A stretch of 30,233 nt of DNA from CAXSEF01 sp964236535 (GCA_964236535.1 CAXSEF010000032.1:1-30233), one strand, 5' to 3'. Numbered from the stretch's first letter, positions 16,095-25,893 are shown. Made by a program: numbers and translations. The notes: a model not told the origin generated them from the letters alone.

Positions 16095-16181
16095 CCTCTG
16101 AAAACCCCTTTCCTGAACACAGGGATTCCAAAGGCCAGGCCTTTGGCGGAGTCCAGAGGCAGAGCCTCTGGCCTTGCCTGC
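16095..16181 (+). repeat. Paired-hairpin intergenic repeat, locus 6
   Basis: Contains GAAAACCCC, GGGATTCCAAAGG, stem CCAAAGGC/GCCTTTGG, spacer CGGAGT, stem CCAGAGGC/GCCTCTGG with loop AGA, then CCTTGCCTG. It ends two bases before the HExxH gene's stop codon (16183-16185) and follows the GT-C gene stop by about 20 bp: a convergent junction. Confidence 0.9.
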
Positions 16182-16182
16182 C

Positions 16183-16686
16183 TTACGGGTCGAGGAATGT
16201 CGGCCGGGCGCCAGGAGCGACGGCGATGCCGGCCGCGGCGAGCGAGGCGTGGAGCCAGCCAAGGTCGAGGCGCAGGTAGCGGTTCAGGAGGGTGGCGTAG
16301 ATCGCGGTGAAGGCGGGGCCGTGCTGGTCGGAGGCGCCGTCGTGGGTGCTGGTCATCGCGTGGGCGAGCTCGTGCAGCAGGCACCAGGCCGGGGTGTGCG
16401 CGGGCAGGCGGATGGCGAGCCGGGAGGCGTCGGCGAGGCGGCGGCGGGCCTGGCGCGGCAGCGGGGTGACGGCGGGCGGGTGGCGCAGGCCCTGGTCGGC
16501 CCAGATCGCGTCGACCATGGCCTGGGCCCGCGGGTAGTCGATGGTGGTGGGGTCGCGCGGCGCGACGACGCGGTCCTCCCAGGCGTAGACGCGGCTGCGC
16601 TGGCGGTCGCGCGCGGCGGCTGGGCGTGGCGGGGTCGGGGGTGAGGGGGTGCTCAGCTTGGGGGTGCTCAGGGGGGGGGTGCTCAG
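16183..16686 (-). CDS. HExxH putative zinc metallopeptidase (SprT-like), non-standard start
   Basis: About 167 aa. The core is PAWCLLHELAHAMTSTHDG with HELAH (about 105-109 from the assumed start), followed by HGPAF. This gives a third His in a layout like SprT/WLM-type zinc proteins. The N-terminal ~25 residues are three Leu-Ser-Thr-Pro repeats, then RQRSRVYAWEDRVV. There is no ATG, GTG or TTG between the upstream gene's stop and the conserved region. A CTG at 16686 overlaps that stop as CTGA, where an ATGA overlap would be expected. Either CTG is used through translational coupling, or a frameshift error in the G9 run (16671-16679) hides the true start. I recall similar proteins next to DUF2786 genes in related bacteria, but the function is unknown. 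Confidence 0.65.
   Translation of the reverse strand: MSTPPLSTPKLSTPSPPTPPRPAAARDRQRSRVYAWEDRVVAPRDPTTIDYPRAQAMVDAIWADQGLRHPPAVTPLPRQARRRLADASRLAIRLPAHTPAWCLLHELAHAMTSTHDGASDQHGPAFTAIYATLLNRYLRLDLGWLHASLAAAGIAVAPGARPTFLDP
16645..16686 (-). repeat. Three copies of a 12-bp repeat at the overlap of two genes
   Basis: On the minus strand CTGAGCACCCCC occurs at 16675-16686, 16660-16671 and 16645-16656. The first is at the stop/start overlap. A run of nine Gs (plus strand, 16671-16679) sits between the first two. Such slippage-prone sequence could change the relation of the two reading frames. Confidence 0.85.
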
Positions 16687-17516
16687 CGGTGAGGCTGCCG
16701 CGGCGCCGGATGCGGGGCGGCGGCGGGCAGGGCGGGGTGGCGGGCGCGGGCGAGCGGGCGGTCGAGGCTGACCGCGGCGCCGGCGCTCCAGCCGTCGCGG
16801 TAGGCGGAGTCGAGCGGGCGGCGCACCGTGCGGCGGCGGGTGACCAGGTGCAGCCGCATGTCGCGGAAGGCGTCGTCGACCACGGCGTGCTTGACCACGG
16901 CGAGCGCGGTGCCGGCGGGGCGCTGCGTGTCCACCGACGCCTGGCGTTCGTGGTGCAGGCGGGCGAGGCGGTCGGCGATGCGCGCCACCATGCCGTGCTG
17001 GAAGCTCGCGCAGGCGCGGCGCAGCGCGAGCCCGGCCGGGGGGCGCCGCGATGCGGCGGGGCCGGGCGGGGCGGCGGGGCGGGTGGGGTCCGGCGTGCGG
17101 CGGAACCGGGCGAGCTCGCTGGCGAGGGCGCGCGCGATCACCGCGAACAGGTAGGCGGCGAGTGCCGCGTCGGCGTCGAAGCCGAAGAACACGTAGTGCG
17201 CCTGCGGGGCGGCGAGGGCGGGAGCGGCGACCGCCGGGGCGGCGGCGAGCCAGACCCTGCAGTCGCAGAACCGGGCGATGGCGGGCACGCAGGCGTCGAT
17301 CGGGCCGCGGCGGGCGCGGGTGGGGACGAGGACCTGCACGCAGGGCTGGGCGCGGACGTCGATCTCGTCCATCGCCAGGGCGTAGCGTTCCAGCAGCCGG
17401 CCGACCATGGTGGCGGCCGACATCGCCTCCGCCTCGGTGCAGCCGTTGGACACGGTCCTGTCCGCCAGTGCCCTGATCCGGGCCTTGACCCGGGCGAGTT
17501 CCGTCTGCTGCGTCAA
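16683..17516 (-). CDS. DUF2786 domain protein
   Basis: About 277 aa from TTG 17516, which has AGGA nine bases upstream. A longer frame to 17648 lacks a better start and runs toward a repeat. The N-terminal DUF2786 domain (about residues 3-40) has LARVKARIRALADRTVSNGC and TEAEAMSAATMVGRLLERYA. It is followed by MDEIDVRAQPCVQVLV and a larger domain (FCDCRVWLAA, YVFFGFDADAALAAYLFAVI) like the companion domain usually fused to it. A role with nucleic acids or phage has been suspected for such proteins, but none is established. The C-terminal ~50 residues are Arg/Ala/Pro-rich. The stop overlaps the presumed start of the HExxH gene, so the two are likely translated together. Confidence 0.82.
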   Translation of the reverse strand: MTQQTELARVKARIRALADRTVSNGCTEAEAMSAATMVGRLLERYALAMDEIDVRAQPCVQVLVPTRARRGPIDACVPAIARFCDCRVWLAAAPAVAAPALAAPQAHYVFFGFDADAALAAYLFAVIARALASELARFRRTPDPTRPAAPPGPAASRRPPAGLALRRACASFQHGMVARIADRLARLHHERQASVDTQRPAGTALAVVKHAVVDDAFRDMRLHLVTRRRTVRRPLDSAYRDGWSAGAAVSLDRPLARARHPALPAAAPHPAPRQPHR

Positions 17517-17657
17517 GCTGCGGTTCCTGGTTTGCGGTGGGGGCGGAACGATAGCAGGATCGCGGCAGGGGGTCGCGCCGGCCGGTCCGGACGCGATGCG
17601 CCGATGGGCGGCACGATGGCGGGCGGGCGGGCACGGGCCGGAGAGCAAAGCCAGAAG

Positions 17658-17780
17658 GCAAGGCCGGAGGCTCTGCCTCTGGACTCCGCCAAAGGCTCGC
17701 CTTCGGAATCCCTTTGCTTGAGGGAAGTGTTTTCTGAGGCCTCACGGCCTTTGGCGGGTCTGGGCGCAGCCTGCGCAAGG
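17658..17780 (-). repeat. Paired-hairpin intergenic repeat, locus 7 (long form)
   Basis: A complete long copy with two hairpin pairs: GCAAGG, stem CCGGAGGC/GCCTCTGG, spacer ACTCCGCC, stem CCAAAGGC/GCCTTCGG, an AATCCC...GTTTTC linker, then GGCCTCACGGCC, GGCGGGT and CTGGGCGCAGCCTGCGC. It lies between divergent DUF2786 and DUF6600 genes. This copy shows what locus 1 looked like before the IS inserted. The rest of 17517-17883 holds no gene. Confidence 0.85.
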
Positions 17781-17883
17781 TTCCGATGGCCCGCCTGGGC
17801 TATTGGAATGCGGGCGGAGGCGGAGTCCGGCCTTGCTTCGCGAGGCTTGTCGGCTCGACGGGCCATCTGCCAGGGAGTTTGCC

Positions 17884-19569
17884 ATGCGGTCGCGATCGGG
17901 TGTCGTCGTGCTTGCCGGGGTGCTGCTGGGTACGGCGGCGCAGGTGCCCGGGTCGCTGGCGCAGGAGCCGGCCGGTGCGGCGTCGGACGCCGACCCGCCG
18001 GCGCGGGTGGCGCGGCTGGCCGGCATCACCGGGGTGGTGAGCGCCCATGGCGCGGGGGCGACGGGGTGGGTTGCGGCGGAGCTCGACGAGCCGATCGCCG
18101 CGGGCGACGCGCTGTGGACCGAGGCCGGCGCGCGGGCGCAGGTGCAGCTCGAGGCGGTGGCGGTGACGCTTGGCGAGCGGACCGAGCTGGACGTGGCGGG
18201 GCTGGACGCGACGCGGCTGGTGGCGAGCCTGCCGCAGGGCGAGGTGTTCCTCGACCTGACCGCCCTGGCGGCGGGCGAGGGCGTGGAGGTGCGCACGCCG
18301 CGCGGCGTCGTGGTGCTGGATGTGGCGGGGCGCTACGAGGTCGTGGCCGGCGACACCGACCGGCCGACCGCGGTGCTCGTGGTGGAGGGGGCGGCCCAGG
18401 TGAGCGTGCCGCCGGTGTCGCTGAGCGTGGCGGCGGGGCAGGAGGCGACGATCGGCGGGTCGACGACGTTCGCGGGGACGACGGGGCCGCTGCAGCCGGA
18501 CGGGTTCCTGCGCGAGGAGCTGGCGCGGCCGGTGCCGGCGCTCGGCACGCTGCCGCCGGTGGTGCGGCAGATGACCGGGAGCGCCTCGCTCGCGGGCATG
18601 GGGTGGTGGCGGCCGAGCCCGCAGTACGGGTCGGTGTGGTATCCGCCGGTGGCGGCCGGGTGGACGCCGTATCGCGACGGGCACTGGAGCTACGTCGCGC
18701 CGTGGGGGTGGACCTGGGTGGACGACGCGCCGTGGGGGTTCGCGCCGTCGCACTACGGGCGGTGGGTGCAGGAGGGCGGCGCCTGGGGCTGGGTGCCGGA
18801 GGATGGCGACGACGCGGCGGAGGCCGAGGCGCCGGTGTATGCGCCGGCGCTGGTGAGCTTCGTCGACCTGGACGCCGCCGTGCTGGGCGGGGCGGCGCTG
18901 GGGTTCGGCGCCGGCGCGCTGGCCGGGGCAGGGGTGGGCTGGGTGCCGCTGGGGCCGGGCGAGGCGTACCTGCCGCCGTATCGCTACAGCGAGCGGTACC
19001 TGGGCCGGGTGAATTCCGGGCTGGTGCGTGATCCCGGGGTGCTGGACGCGGCGCGGCGCGGGCGTCAGCTCGACGGGCTGGCGAACCGGGGCGCGGCGAC
19101 GGTGATGCCGGCGGCGGCGATGGCGCGTTCGGAGCCGGTCGGGCAGGCCGGGCGGGCGATGCCGGCGGCGCTGCTGGCCGGGCGGCCGGGGCTGGTGCGC
19201 GAGCCGCTGCGGCCGACGGCGCAGACGCGGGGCGTGACGCTCGCGGTGGCGGAGGCGAACCACCTGGCGCCGGGGGGGCTGCGCGGGGGTGCGCCGGGGC
19301 CTGCGGTGAACCCGGCGGCGTTCGCCCGGCCGATGCCCGAGCTGCGGGGGCCCGAGCTGCGGGGGCCNNNNNNNNNNNNNNNNNNNNNNNNNNNNNNNNN
19401 NNNNNNNNNNNNNNNNNNNNNNNNNNNNNNNNNNNNNNNNNNNNNNNNNNNNNNNNNNNNNNNNNNNGCGCCTCCCCCGCGACCGCAAGCCGCGCCGCCG
19501 CCACGACCGCAACCCGCGCCACCGCCACGGGCTCCGGCGCCCCCGGCGCGGCCGGCACCACATCCGTAG
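17884..19569 (+). CDS. Exported FecR-like/DUF6600 protein with Pro-rich tail (gap inside)
   Basis: Starts at ATG 17884 with AGGGAG upstream; a longer frame from 17803 lacks this site. Residues about 1-28 are a signal peptide (MRSRSGVVVLAGVLLGTAAQ...). About 40-200 form a FecR-like beta domain (IAAGDALWTEAGARAQVQL, VEVRTPRGVVVLDVAGRYEV). Then comes the DUF6600 region rich in Trp and Tyr: YGSVWYPPVAAGWTPYRDG, HWSYVAPWGWTWVDDAPWGF, APSHYGRWVQ. The C-terminal third is Ala/Arg/Pro low complexity ending in PPPRPQ repeats. The 100-N gap at 19368 falls there; the frame is open on both sides, but the tail length is uncertain. It is likely periplasmic or outer-membrane associated, function unknown. Confidence 0.85.
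   Translation: MRSRSGVVVLAGVLLGTAAQVPGSLAQEPAGAASDADPPARVARLAGITGVVSAHGAGATGWVAAELDEPIAAGDALWTEAGARAQVQLEAVAVTLGERTELDVAGLDATRLVASLPQGEVFLDLTALAAGEGVEVRTPRGVVVLDVAGRYEVVAGDTDRPTAVLVVEGAAQVSVPPVSLSVAAGQEATIGGSTTFAGTTGPLQPDGFLREELARPVPALGTLPPVVRQMTGSASLAGMGWWRPSPQYGSVWYPPVAAGWTPYRDGHWSYVAPWGWTWVDDAPWGFAPSHYGRWVQEGGAWGWVPEDGDDAAEAEAPVYAPALVSFVDLDAAVLGGAALGFGAGALAGAGVGWVPLGPGEAYLPPYRYSERYLGRVNSGLVRDPGVLDAARRGRQLDGLANRGAATVMPAAAMARSEPVGQAGRAMPAALLAGRPGLVREPLRPTAQTRGVTLAVAEANHLAPGGLRGGAPGPAVNPAAFARPMPELRGPELRGXXXXXXXXXXXXXXXXXXXXXXXXXXXXXXXXXXAPPPRPQAAPPPRPQPAPPPRAPAPPARPAPHP
19368..19467. other. 100-N scaffold gap in low-complexity coding sequence
   Basis: Preceded by a direct repeat of CCCGAGCTGCGGGGG and followed by CCGCGACCGCA-type repeats, so it is probably an assembly break caused by repeats and very high G+C. 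No flanking overlap of useful length is visible. Confidence 0.9.
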
Positions 19570-19666
19570 TCACGGGCGACGGGCGTGTGTGCGATGCAGG
19601 TCGTGGTCACCGGGGTGTGTCTGGGATGGTGTGGCCGGGTGCACTGACGGGGGGTGGAACCACGCG

Positions 19667-20305
19667 ATGACCGGGGCGGGACGGCGGAGCGCCGGGGTGT
19701 CGCTGGCGTTGGCGGGGAGCATGGCGTTCCTGGCCGGCGCCACGGACGTGTTCGGGCTCCGCCGGCTGGGCGACCTGTACGTGTCGTTCATGAGCGGCGA
19801 CACGACGATGCTTGCCGGAGCGATCGGCCGGATGGACGGGGCGCGGGCCGGGCTGGTCGCCGGGCTGGTCGGGCTGTTCGTCGCGGGGGCGGCGGCGGGC
19901 AGTGCGGTCGCCGAGGCCAGCGGGCGGCATCACGCGAGGATGGTGGTCCTGGTGGTGACCGCGTTGCTGGCGGCGCCGTTCGGGTATCCGGCGTGGACCA
20001 CGGGGTTCCTGGTGCTGGCGATGGGGGCGCTCAACTCGGCGATGGGCCGGGTGGGGGCGGCCGGGATCAGCCTGACCTACGTGACCGGCGCGCTGGCCAA
20101 GTTCGGGCAGGGGGCGGGTCGGACGATCGCCGGGGGGCGGCCGGGCTGGTCGTGGCTGCTGCAGGCGCCGATGTGGGCGAGCCTGCTCGCCGGCGGCATC
20201 GCGGAGACGCTGGTGCAGGTCTGGCGGAGCGGTGCCGGGCTGTTGCCGCTGGTCGTCCTGTCGGGCGTGATCGGGCTGGCGAGCATCCCGGAGCGGGAGG
20301 GCTGA
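19667..20305 (+). CDS. DUF1275 (YoaK-like) inner-membrane protein
   Basis: 212 aa with about six hydrophobic segments. The family hallmark is near the N-terminus: AGSMAFLAGATDVFGLRRLG followed by YVSFMSGDTT, then ALNSAMGRVGAAGISLTYVT and GALAKFGQG. DUF1275/YoaK proteins are widespread small integral membrane proteins of unknown function; transport has been suggested on topology alone. ATG 19667 is preceded by a weak GTGGAA site; a longer frame from 19589 has no better start. It is a single gene, convergent with the protease gene across repeat locus 8. Confidence 0.9.
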   Translation: MTGAGRRSAGVSLALAGSMAFLAGATDVFGLRRLGDLYVSFMSGDTTMLAGAIGRMDGARAGLVAGLVGLFVAGAAAGSAVAEASGRHHARMVVLVVTALLAAPFGYPAWTTGFLVLAMGALNSAMGRVGAAGISLTYVTGALAKFGQGAGRTIAGGRPGWSWLLQAPMWASLLAGGIAETLVQVWRSGAGLLPLVVLSGVIGLASIPEREG

Positions 20306-20313
20306 GTCTTCGG

Positions 20314-20371
20314 GAGGCCGGTCCAGGGGCGCTGCCCCTGGCGGAGTCCGGAGGCGGCGCCTCCGGCCTTA
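20314..20371 (+). repeat. Paired-hairpin intergenic repeat, locus 8
   Basis: AGGCCGGT, stem CCAGGGGC/GCCCCTGG with loop GCT, spacer CGGAGT, stem CCGGAGGC/GCCTCCGG with loop GGC, then CCTTA. The second stem differs from other copies by paired changes (A-T to G-C) that keep the pairing. The final TTA is the complement of the protease gene's TAA stop, so the repeat touches the coding sequence. Convergent junction. Confidence 0.9.
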
Positions 20372-21172
20372 CTGCGAGGCGGTAAGCGGAGCGGCAACAC
20401 CGCCGGTGCCGCGTGCATCGGCGGCGACCTGCACGCCGAGCACGTGCCAGGCGCCGTCGGAGTCGCGGGCGAGCAGCGGGGCGCCGCTGGTGCCGCGGGT
20501 GGCGGCGCAGCTGTGGCGCAGCAGCGGGTGGCCGCCGGCGTCGGTCTGGATCGCGGTGATGCGGCAGTGCGGGTCGGCGGTGAGCTGCTCCTCGCGGTCC
20601 TGGCCGTAGCCGCCGAGGGTGACGTCGGTGCCGACCGGCGGCGGCGCCGGCGCGAGGCGGAGCAGGCGGTCGGGGGTGGCGAGCGGGCTTGCGAGGGTGA
20701 GGATCGCCCAGTCGGCGGCGGCGGTTCGGGTCTCGTCGAGCGGGTCGTAGCCGGGGGCGACGTGGTAGGCGCTCACCCGGGCGTGGCCATCGTAGTGCGC
20801 CACGGTGTAGCCGGTCAGGACGTGGACGGAGCCCGGCTGGATGAAGGCGCGCGGGTTGTAGGCGTAGAGGCAGTGCGCGGCGGTGATGACGGTGGCGGGG
20901 CCCACGAGGAAGCCGGTGCAGCGGGTGCCGAGCTCGGTCTGCACGCGGACGACGCCGCGCCAGGGGGCGACGGCGACGTCGGCGGGGCGGCGGGGGTCGG
21001 CGGGTCCGACGCCGGGGAGGAGGCTGTTGGGGGCTTCGCCGAAGCGGGGGGTGGTGGCCCGGGTTGGCGTGGCGATCGTCAGCAGGAGCAAGCAAGGCCA
21101 GAGGCCCTGCCTCTGGACTCCGCCAAAGGCTCGCCTTTGGAATCCACTTGAAAGTGGGGCTGCCTCTTTCAT
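20369..21172 (-). CDS. Exported trypsin-like serine protease
   Basis: S1 chymotrypsin-fold protease with a complete catalytic triad. Numbered from ATG 21172: His100 in VITAAHC, Asp154 in AADWAILTL, Ser229 in TRGTSGAPLL. Cys85 and Cys101 flank the catalytic His, as in the classic disulfide. The chain is probably exported: LWPCLLLLTIATPTRA (about 24-39) looks like the hydrophobic core and cleavage region of a signal peptide. The odd point is that the first ~28 residues are encoded by hairpin repeat locus 9. There is no ribosome site at 21172. A TTG at 21091 is an alternative start but gives a very short leader. The mature part, about residue 40 onward, is certain; the target is unknown. Confidence 0.88.
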   Translation of the reverse strand: MKEAAPLSSGFQRRAFGGVQRQGLWPCLLLLTIATPTRATTPRFGEAPNSLLPGVGPADPRRPADVAVAPWRGVVRVQTELGTRCTGFLVGPATVITAAHCLYAYNPRAFIQPGSVHVLTGYTVAHYDGHARVSAYHVAPGYDPLDETRTAAADWAILTLASPLATPDRLLRLAPAPPPVGTDVTLGGYGQDREEQLTADPHCRITAIQTDAGGHPLLRHSCAATRGTSGAPLLARDSDGAWHVLGVQVAADARGTGGVAAPLTASQ

Positions 21173-21233
21173 GGGCGGGCCTGGGGGCTCAGCCCCCAGC
21201 GGAGTCCAGAGGCAGCGCCTCTGGCCTTGCTTG
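21088..21233 (-). repeat. Paired-hairpin intergenic repeat, locus 9 (long form)
   Basis: Two hairpin pairs: CCAGAGGC/GCCTCTGG, spacer ACTCCGCC, CCAAAGGC/GCCTTTGG, linker, GGGGGCTGAGCCCCC without its own spacer change, CGGAGT, and CCAGAGGC/GCCTCTGG with loop AGC, then CCTTGCTTGC. It follows fusA (stop at 21244) by about 10 bp and overlaps the predicted 5' end of the protease gene. Confidence 0.9.
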
Positions 21234-21243
21234 CGTCGGGGCG

Positions 21244-23340
<2,097 letters not shown>

Positions 23341-23345
23341 GGGAA

Positions 23346-23350
23346 CCTCC
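23346..23350 (-). promoter_or_regulatory. Ribosome binding site that decides the fusA start
   Basis: GGAGG on the minus strand, five bases before GTG 23340. An automatic caller would choose ATG 23352, whose own G begins this site. Confidence 0.75.
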
Positions 23351-23510
23351 ATGGCACGACGGGCACGGACGGGACCCCTGCCCCGCGCGCCTCGCCGTGT
23401 CTCGCTCCGCCTGGCCCTCGGGCGCGGTGGAGTGGGCGAATATGCGCGCTCAGATGCCCGGCATTCGGGGGTTTTTCAAGTCCCGTGGTGGGTGGGGGTG
23501 TCGGGGAGAA

Positions 23511-23682
23511 GGCAAGGCCAGGGCTCTGCCCTGGACCCGCTGGGGCCTGAGGCCCCAGACCCGCACACGTCAAGGGCGCGCCGGGGCACCGGCGGGGGGG
23601 CGTGCCGCTGGGCTGAGGGGGTGGTTTCCAGAGGGCTCGGCCGTTTGGCGGGTCCGGGCAGAGCCCGGCCTTGCTTGCTTGG
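23511..23682 (+). repeat. Paired-hairpin intergenic repeat, locus 10 (long form)
   Basis: Left pair: GCAAGG, stem CCAGGGC/GCCCTGG with loop TCT, spacer ACCCGCT, stem GGGGCC/GGCCCC. Right pair after a G+C-rich linker: GTTTCCAGAGG, GGCGGGT, stem CCGGGC/GCCCGG with loop AGA, then CCTTGCTTGCTTGG. It sits between the LOV kinase stop (23705) and the fusA start. The rest of 23341-23704 has no gene. Confidence 0.85.
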
Positions 23683-23704
23683 TGATGCGGAGCGGCGGCG
23701 AGCC

Positions 23705-25501
23705 CTACGGGGCGGCGGCGGCTTGGGCGGGCAGCCGCGGCAGGAGCAGGTGGATCGTGGTGCCCTCGCCGGGCGTGGAGAGGATGCGGACCTGGCCGCC
23801 GGACTGCTTGACGAAGCCGTAGGTCATCGACAGGCCGAGCCCGGTGCCCTGGCCGATCGGCTTGGTGGTGAAGAACGGGTCGAAGGCACGGGCGATGACG
23901 TCGGGCGGCATGCCGGTGCCGTCGTCGCTGACCGAGAGCGCCACGTACTGGCCGGGGGGGAGTTCGCGCTCGGTGGCCGCGCCGGCGTCGAGCTCGACGT
24001 TGGCGGTCTCGACGACCAGCCGGCCGCCGTCGGGCATCGCGTCGCGGGCGTTGATGCACAGGTTGAGCAGGGCGTTCTCGAGCTGGCTCTGGTCGACCAG
24101 GGTCGGCCACAGGCCGGGGCTGCTGATCGTCTCGACGGTGACTGCGGGTCCGGTGGTGCGGCCGATCAGTTCCGCCATGCCGGCGACGAGGTGGTTGATG
24201 TCGGTGGCCCTGGGCTCCAGCGTCTGGCGGCGCGAGAAGGCGAGCAGCCGGTGGGTGAGCGCTGCGGCACGGCGGGCGGCCTCCTGTGCCGCGCCGACGT
24301 AGCGGTCCACCTCGGCGAAGCGGCCCTGGGCGACGCGGGTCTGCAGCAGCTCCAGGCTGCCGAAGATGCCGGTGAGCAGGTTGTTGAAGTCGTGCGCGAG
24401 GCCGCCGGTGAGCTGGCCGACCGCTTCCATCTTCTGGCTCTGGCGCAGCAGCGACTCGGCGTGGGCGCGCTCGGCGACCGCCTCGACGACCCGCTGCTCC
24501 AGGGTCTCGTTCAGCTCGCGCAGCTGCCGCTCCGCCTCCAGCTGCGCGGTGATGTCGGTGTTGGTGCCGAACCAGCGGAGCAGCGCGCCCGCCTCGTTGC
24601 GGATCGGCTCGACCGCGGTCAGGAAGGAACGGTACTCGCCGGCGGCGGAGCGCAGCCGGTAGACGCTCTGCCAGGCCAGGCCCGCGGCCCAGCGGCCGGG
24701 CGCGTCGGCGACGATGCGCTCGATGTCGTCGGGGTGGTGCACGGCGTGCCAGCCGCGGCCCTGCATCGCCGCGAAGTCGGTGCCGGTATAGGTGTACCAG
24801 CGGCGGTTGTACCAGGTGATGCGGCCGTCGGGCTCGGCCATCCAGGCGAGCTGGCTGACGTTCTCGGCCAGCACCTCGAACTCGGCGGCCTTGGCGAGCA
24901 GCGCCTCCTGGGCGCGGCGGTTGGCCTCGTTCGCGGCGTGCAGCCTGGCGGCGGCCTCCTGCTGCATGCGCAGGCGGTCGGTGAGCTCGACCAGCAGGGC
25001 GGCGTTGCTGCTTTCGAGCCCGGCGAGGCGTTCGCGCTCGATGGTGACGTCGACCTGGCTCGCGACGAAGAAGGCGAGCTCGCCGGCGGCGTCGCACACC
25101 GGCAGCATCATCAGGCGGTTCCAGAACGGCGTGCCGTCCTTGCGGTGGTTGCGGATGTCGATCTCGAGCGGCTGCATCGCGGCCACGGCGGCGCGGATGC
25201 GGGTGCGGATCCCGGGGTCGGTCTCGGCGCCCTGCAGGAAGCGGCAGTTGCGGCCGACGATCTCGGCACGGTCGTAGCCGGAGAGGCGGCAGAAGGCGTC
25301 GTTGGCGAACACCACCGGGTTGTCCGGCAGGCGCGGGTTGGTGATGATCATCGGCATGTGGGTGGCGCGAACCACCGAGACGAACGGGTCGGTGTTGTTC
25401 AGCAGGCCGAGCAGCTCGGCGGCGATCCTCGCCTGGTCGGTCGCCATCTGCTGCCGGGCGAGGTCGGTCAGCGCGGTGCCGGCGCCCTGTTGGTCATCCA
25501 T
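23705..25501 (-). CDS. LOV-domain (blue-light) sensor histidine kinase
   Basis: 598 aa, cytoplasmic (no membrane helices). Residues about 38-155 are a LOV domain with the flavin signature GRNCRFLQ (83-90). Cys86 is the residue that forms the photo-adduct with FMN, and the family's flavin contacts appear as NHRKDGTPFWN and Gln149 in ASQVDVT. A coiled coil, a second PAS (about 205-320, ending FGTNTDIT), and a HisKA domain with phospho-accepting His370 (GGLAHDFNN) follow. The HATPase domain comes last, with NLCINARDAMP, DDGTGMP and FFTTKPIGQGTGLGLSM. Blue light should alter autophosphorylation. There is no receiver domain or regulator gene nearby. The kinase half closely resembles the one at 5201-8214, suggesting a shared partner or duplication. 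Its upstream region (25502-25865) shows no other gene. Confidence 0.93.
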   Translation of the reverse strand: MDDQQGAGTALTDLARQQMATDQARIAAELLGLLNNTDPFVSVVRATHMPMIITNPRLPDNPVVFANDAFCRLSGYDRAEIVGRNCRFLQGAETDPGIRTRIRAAVAAMQPLEIDIRNHRKDGTPFWNRLMMLPVCDAAGELAFFVASQVDVTIERERLAGLESSNAALLVELTDRLRMQQEAAARLHAANEANRRAQEALLAKAAEFEVLAENVSQLAWMAEPDGRITWYNRRWYTYTGTDFAAMQGRGWHAVHHPDDIERIVADAPGRWAAGLAWQSVYRLRSAAGEYRSFLTAVEPIRNEAGALLRWFGTNTDITAQLEAERQLRELNETLEQRVVEAVAERAHAESLLRQSQKMEAVGQLTGGLAHDFNNLLTGIFGSLELLQTRVAQGRFAEVDRYVGAAQEAARRAAALTHRLLAFSRRQTLEPRATDINHLVAGMAELIGRTTGPAVTVETISSPGLWPTLVDQSQLENALLNLCINARDAMPDGGRLVVETANVELDAGAATERELPPGQYVALSVSDDGTGMPPDVIARAFDPFFTTKPIGQGTGLGLSMTYGFVKQSGGQVRILSTPGEGTTIHLLLPRLPAQAAAAP

Positions 25502-25865
25502 GGCATGGCTCGCGGTATGGCGCTGCCGGCCGTCGCCGGCGGGCGGCGTCGGGTGCGTGCGCCGGGGTGCGGGCGTCGAGGTTCATCACGGCGCGTCTCG
25601 GGGAGGGGTGGGTCGGGGCGGAACGCGTCGGCATAACGGAACGCTCGTCGCAGTGGCGGGGTCGCGGGATGCAAGCGCTTGAGGGCGCTCCAGGGTTGCG
25701 CGGGGGGATCGCTCATCGCGCGGCGGGGGGTGGTTGGGGGAGGGGTGGGGATCGGGAGCGGCCCTTTCAGGCCGGCGCGGATCGGCGCCGCATCCGGCGG
25801 CGCAGCGGCCCGACTGTAGAGCTGCTGGCGGGCTGGTTTTTCCGGGGCGGCGTGCCAGGGCGGAG

Positions 25866-25893
25866 TTGCGGATCGGGGGCTGGAGAGTATCTT
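25866..25893 (+). promoter_or_regulatory. Candidate sigma-70 promoter of the toxin-antitoxin operon
   Basis: TTGCGG (25866-25871) and TATCTT (25888-25893) are separated by 16 bp, 26 bp before the antitoxin start. The match is moderate and the call is by eye only. Confidence 0.35.

Noticed and set aside
12404..16384. Minus-strand frame of over 1300 codons
   Set aside because: It crosses three genes out of phase and its product is Arg/His/Pro-rich with no domain. High-G+C shadow.
17658..17780. Recurring peptide containing PEALPLDSAKG in several ORFs
   Set aside because: It is a translation of the intergenic hairpin repeat, seen at many loci in different frames, not a protein family.
23460..23478. 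Short stem with GGGGGTTTTT as a terminator
   Set aside because: The stem is only about four pairs and no plus-strand gene ends there.
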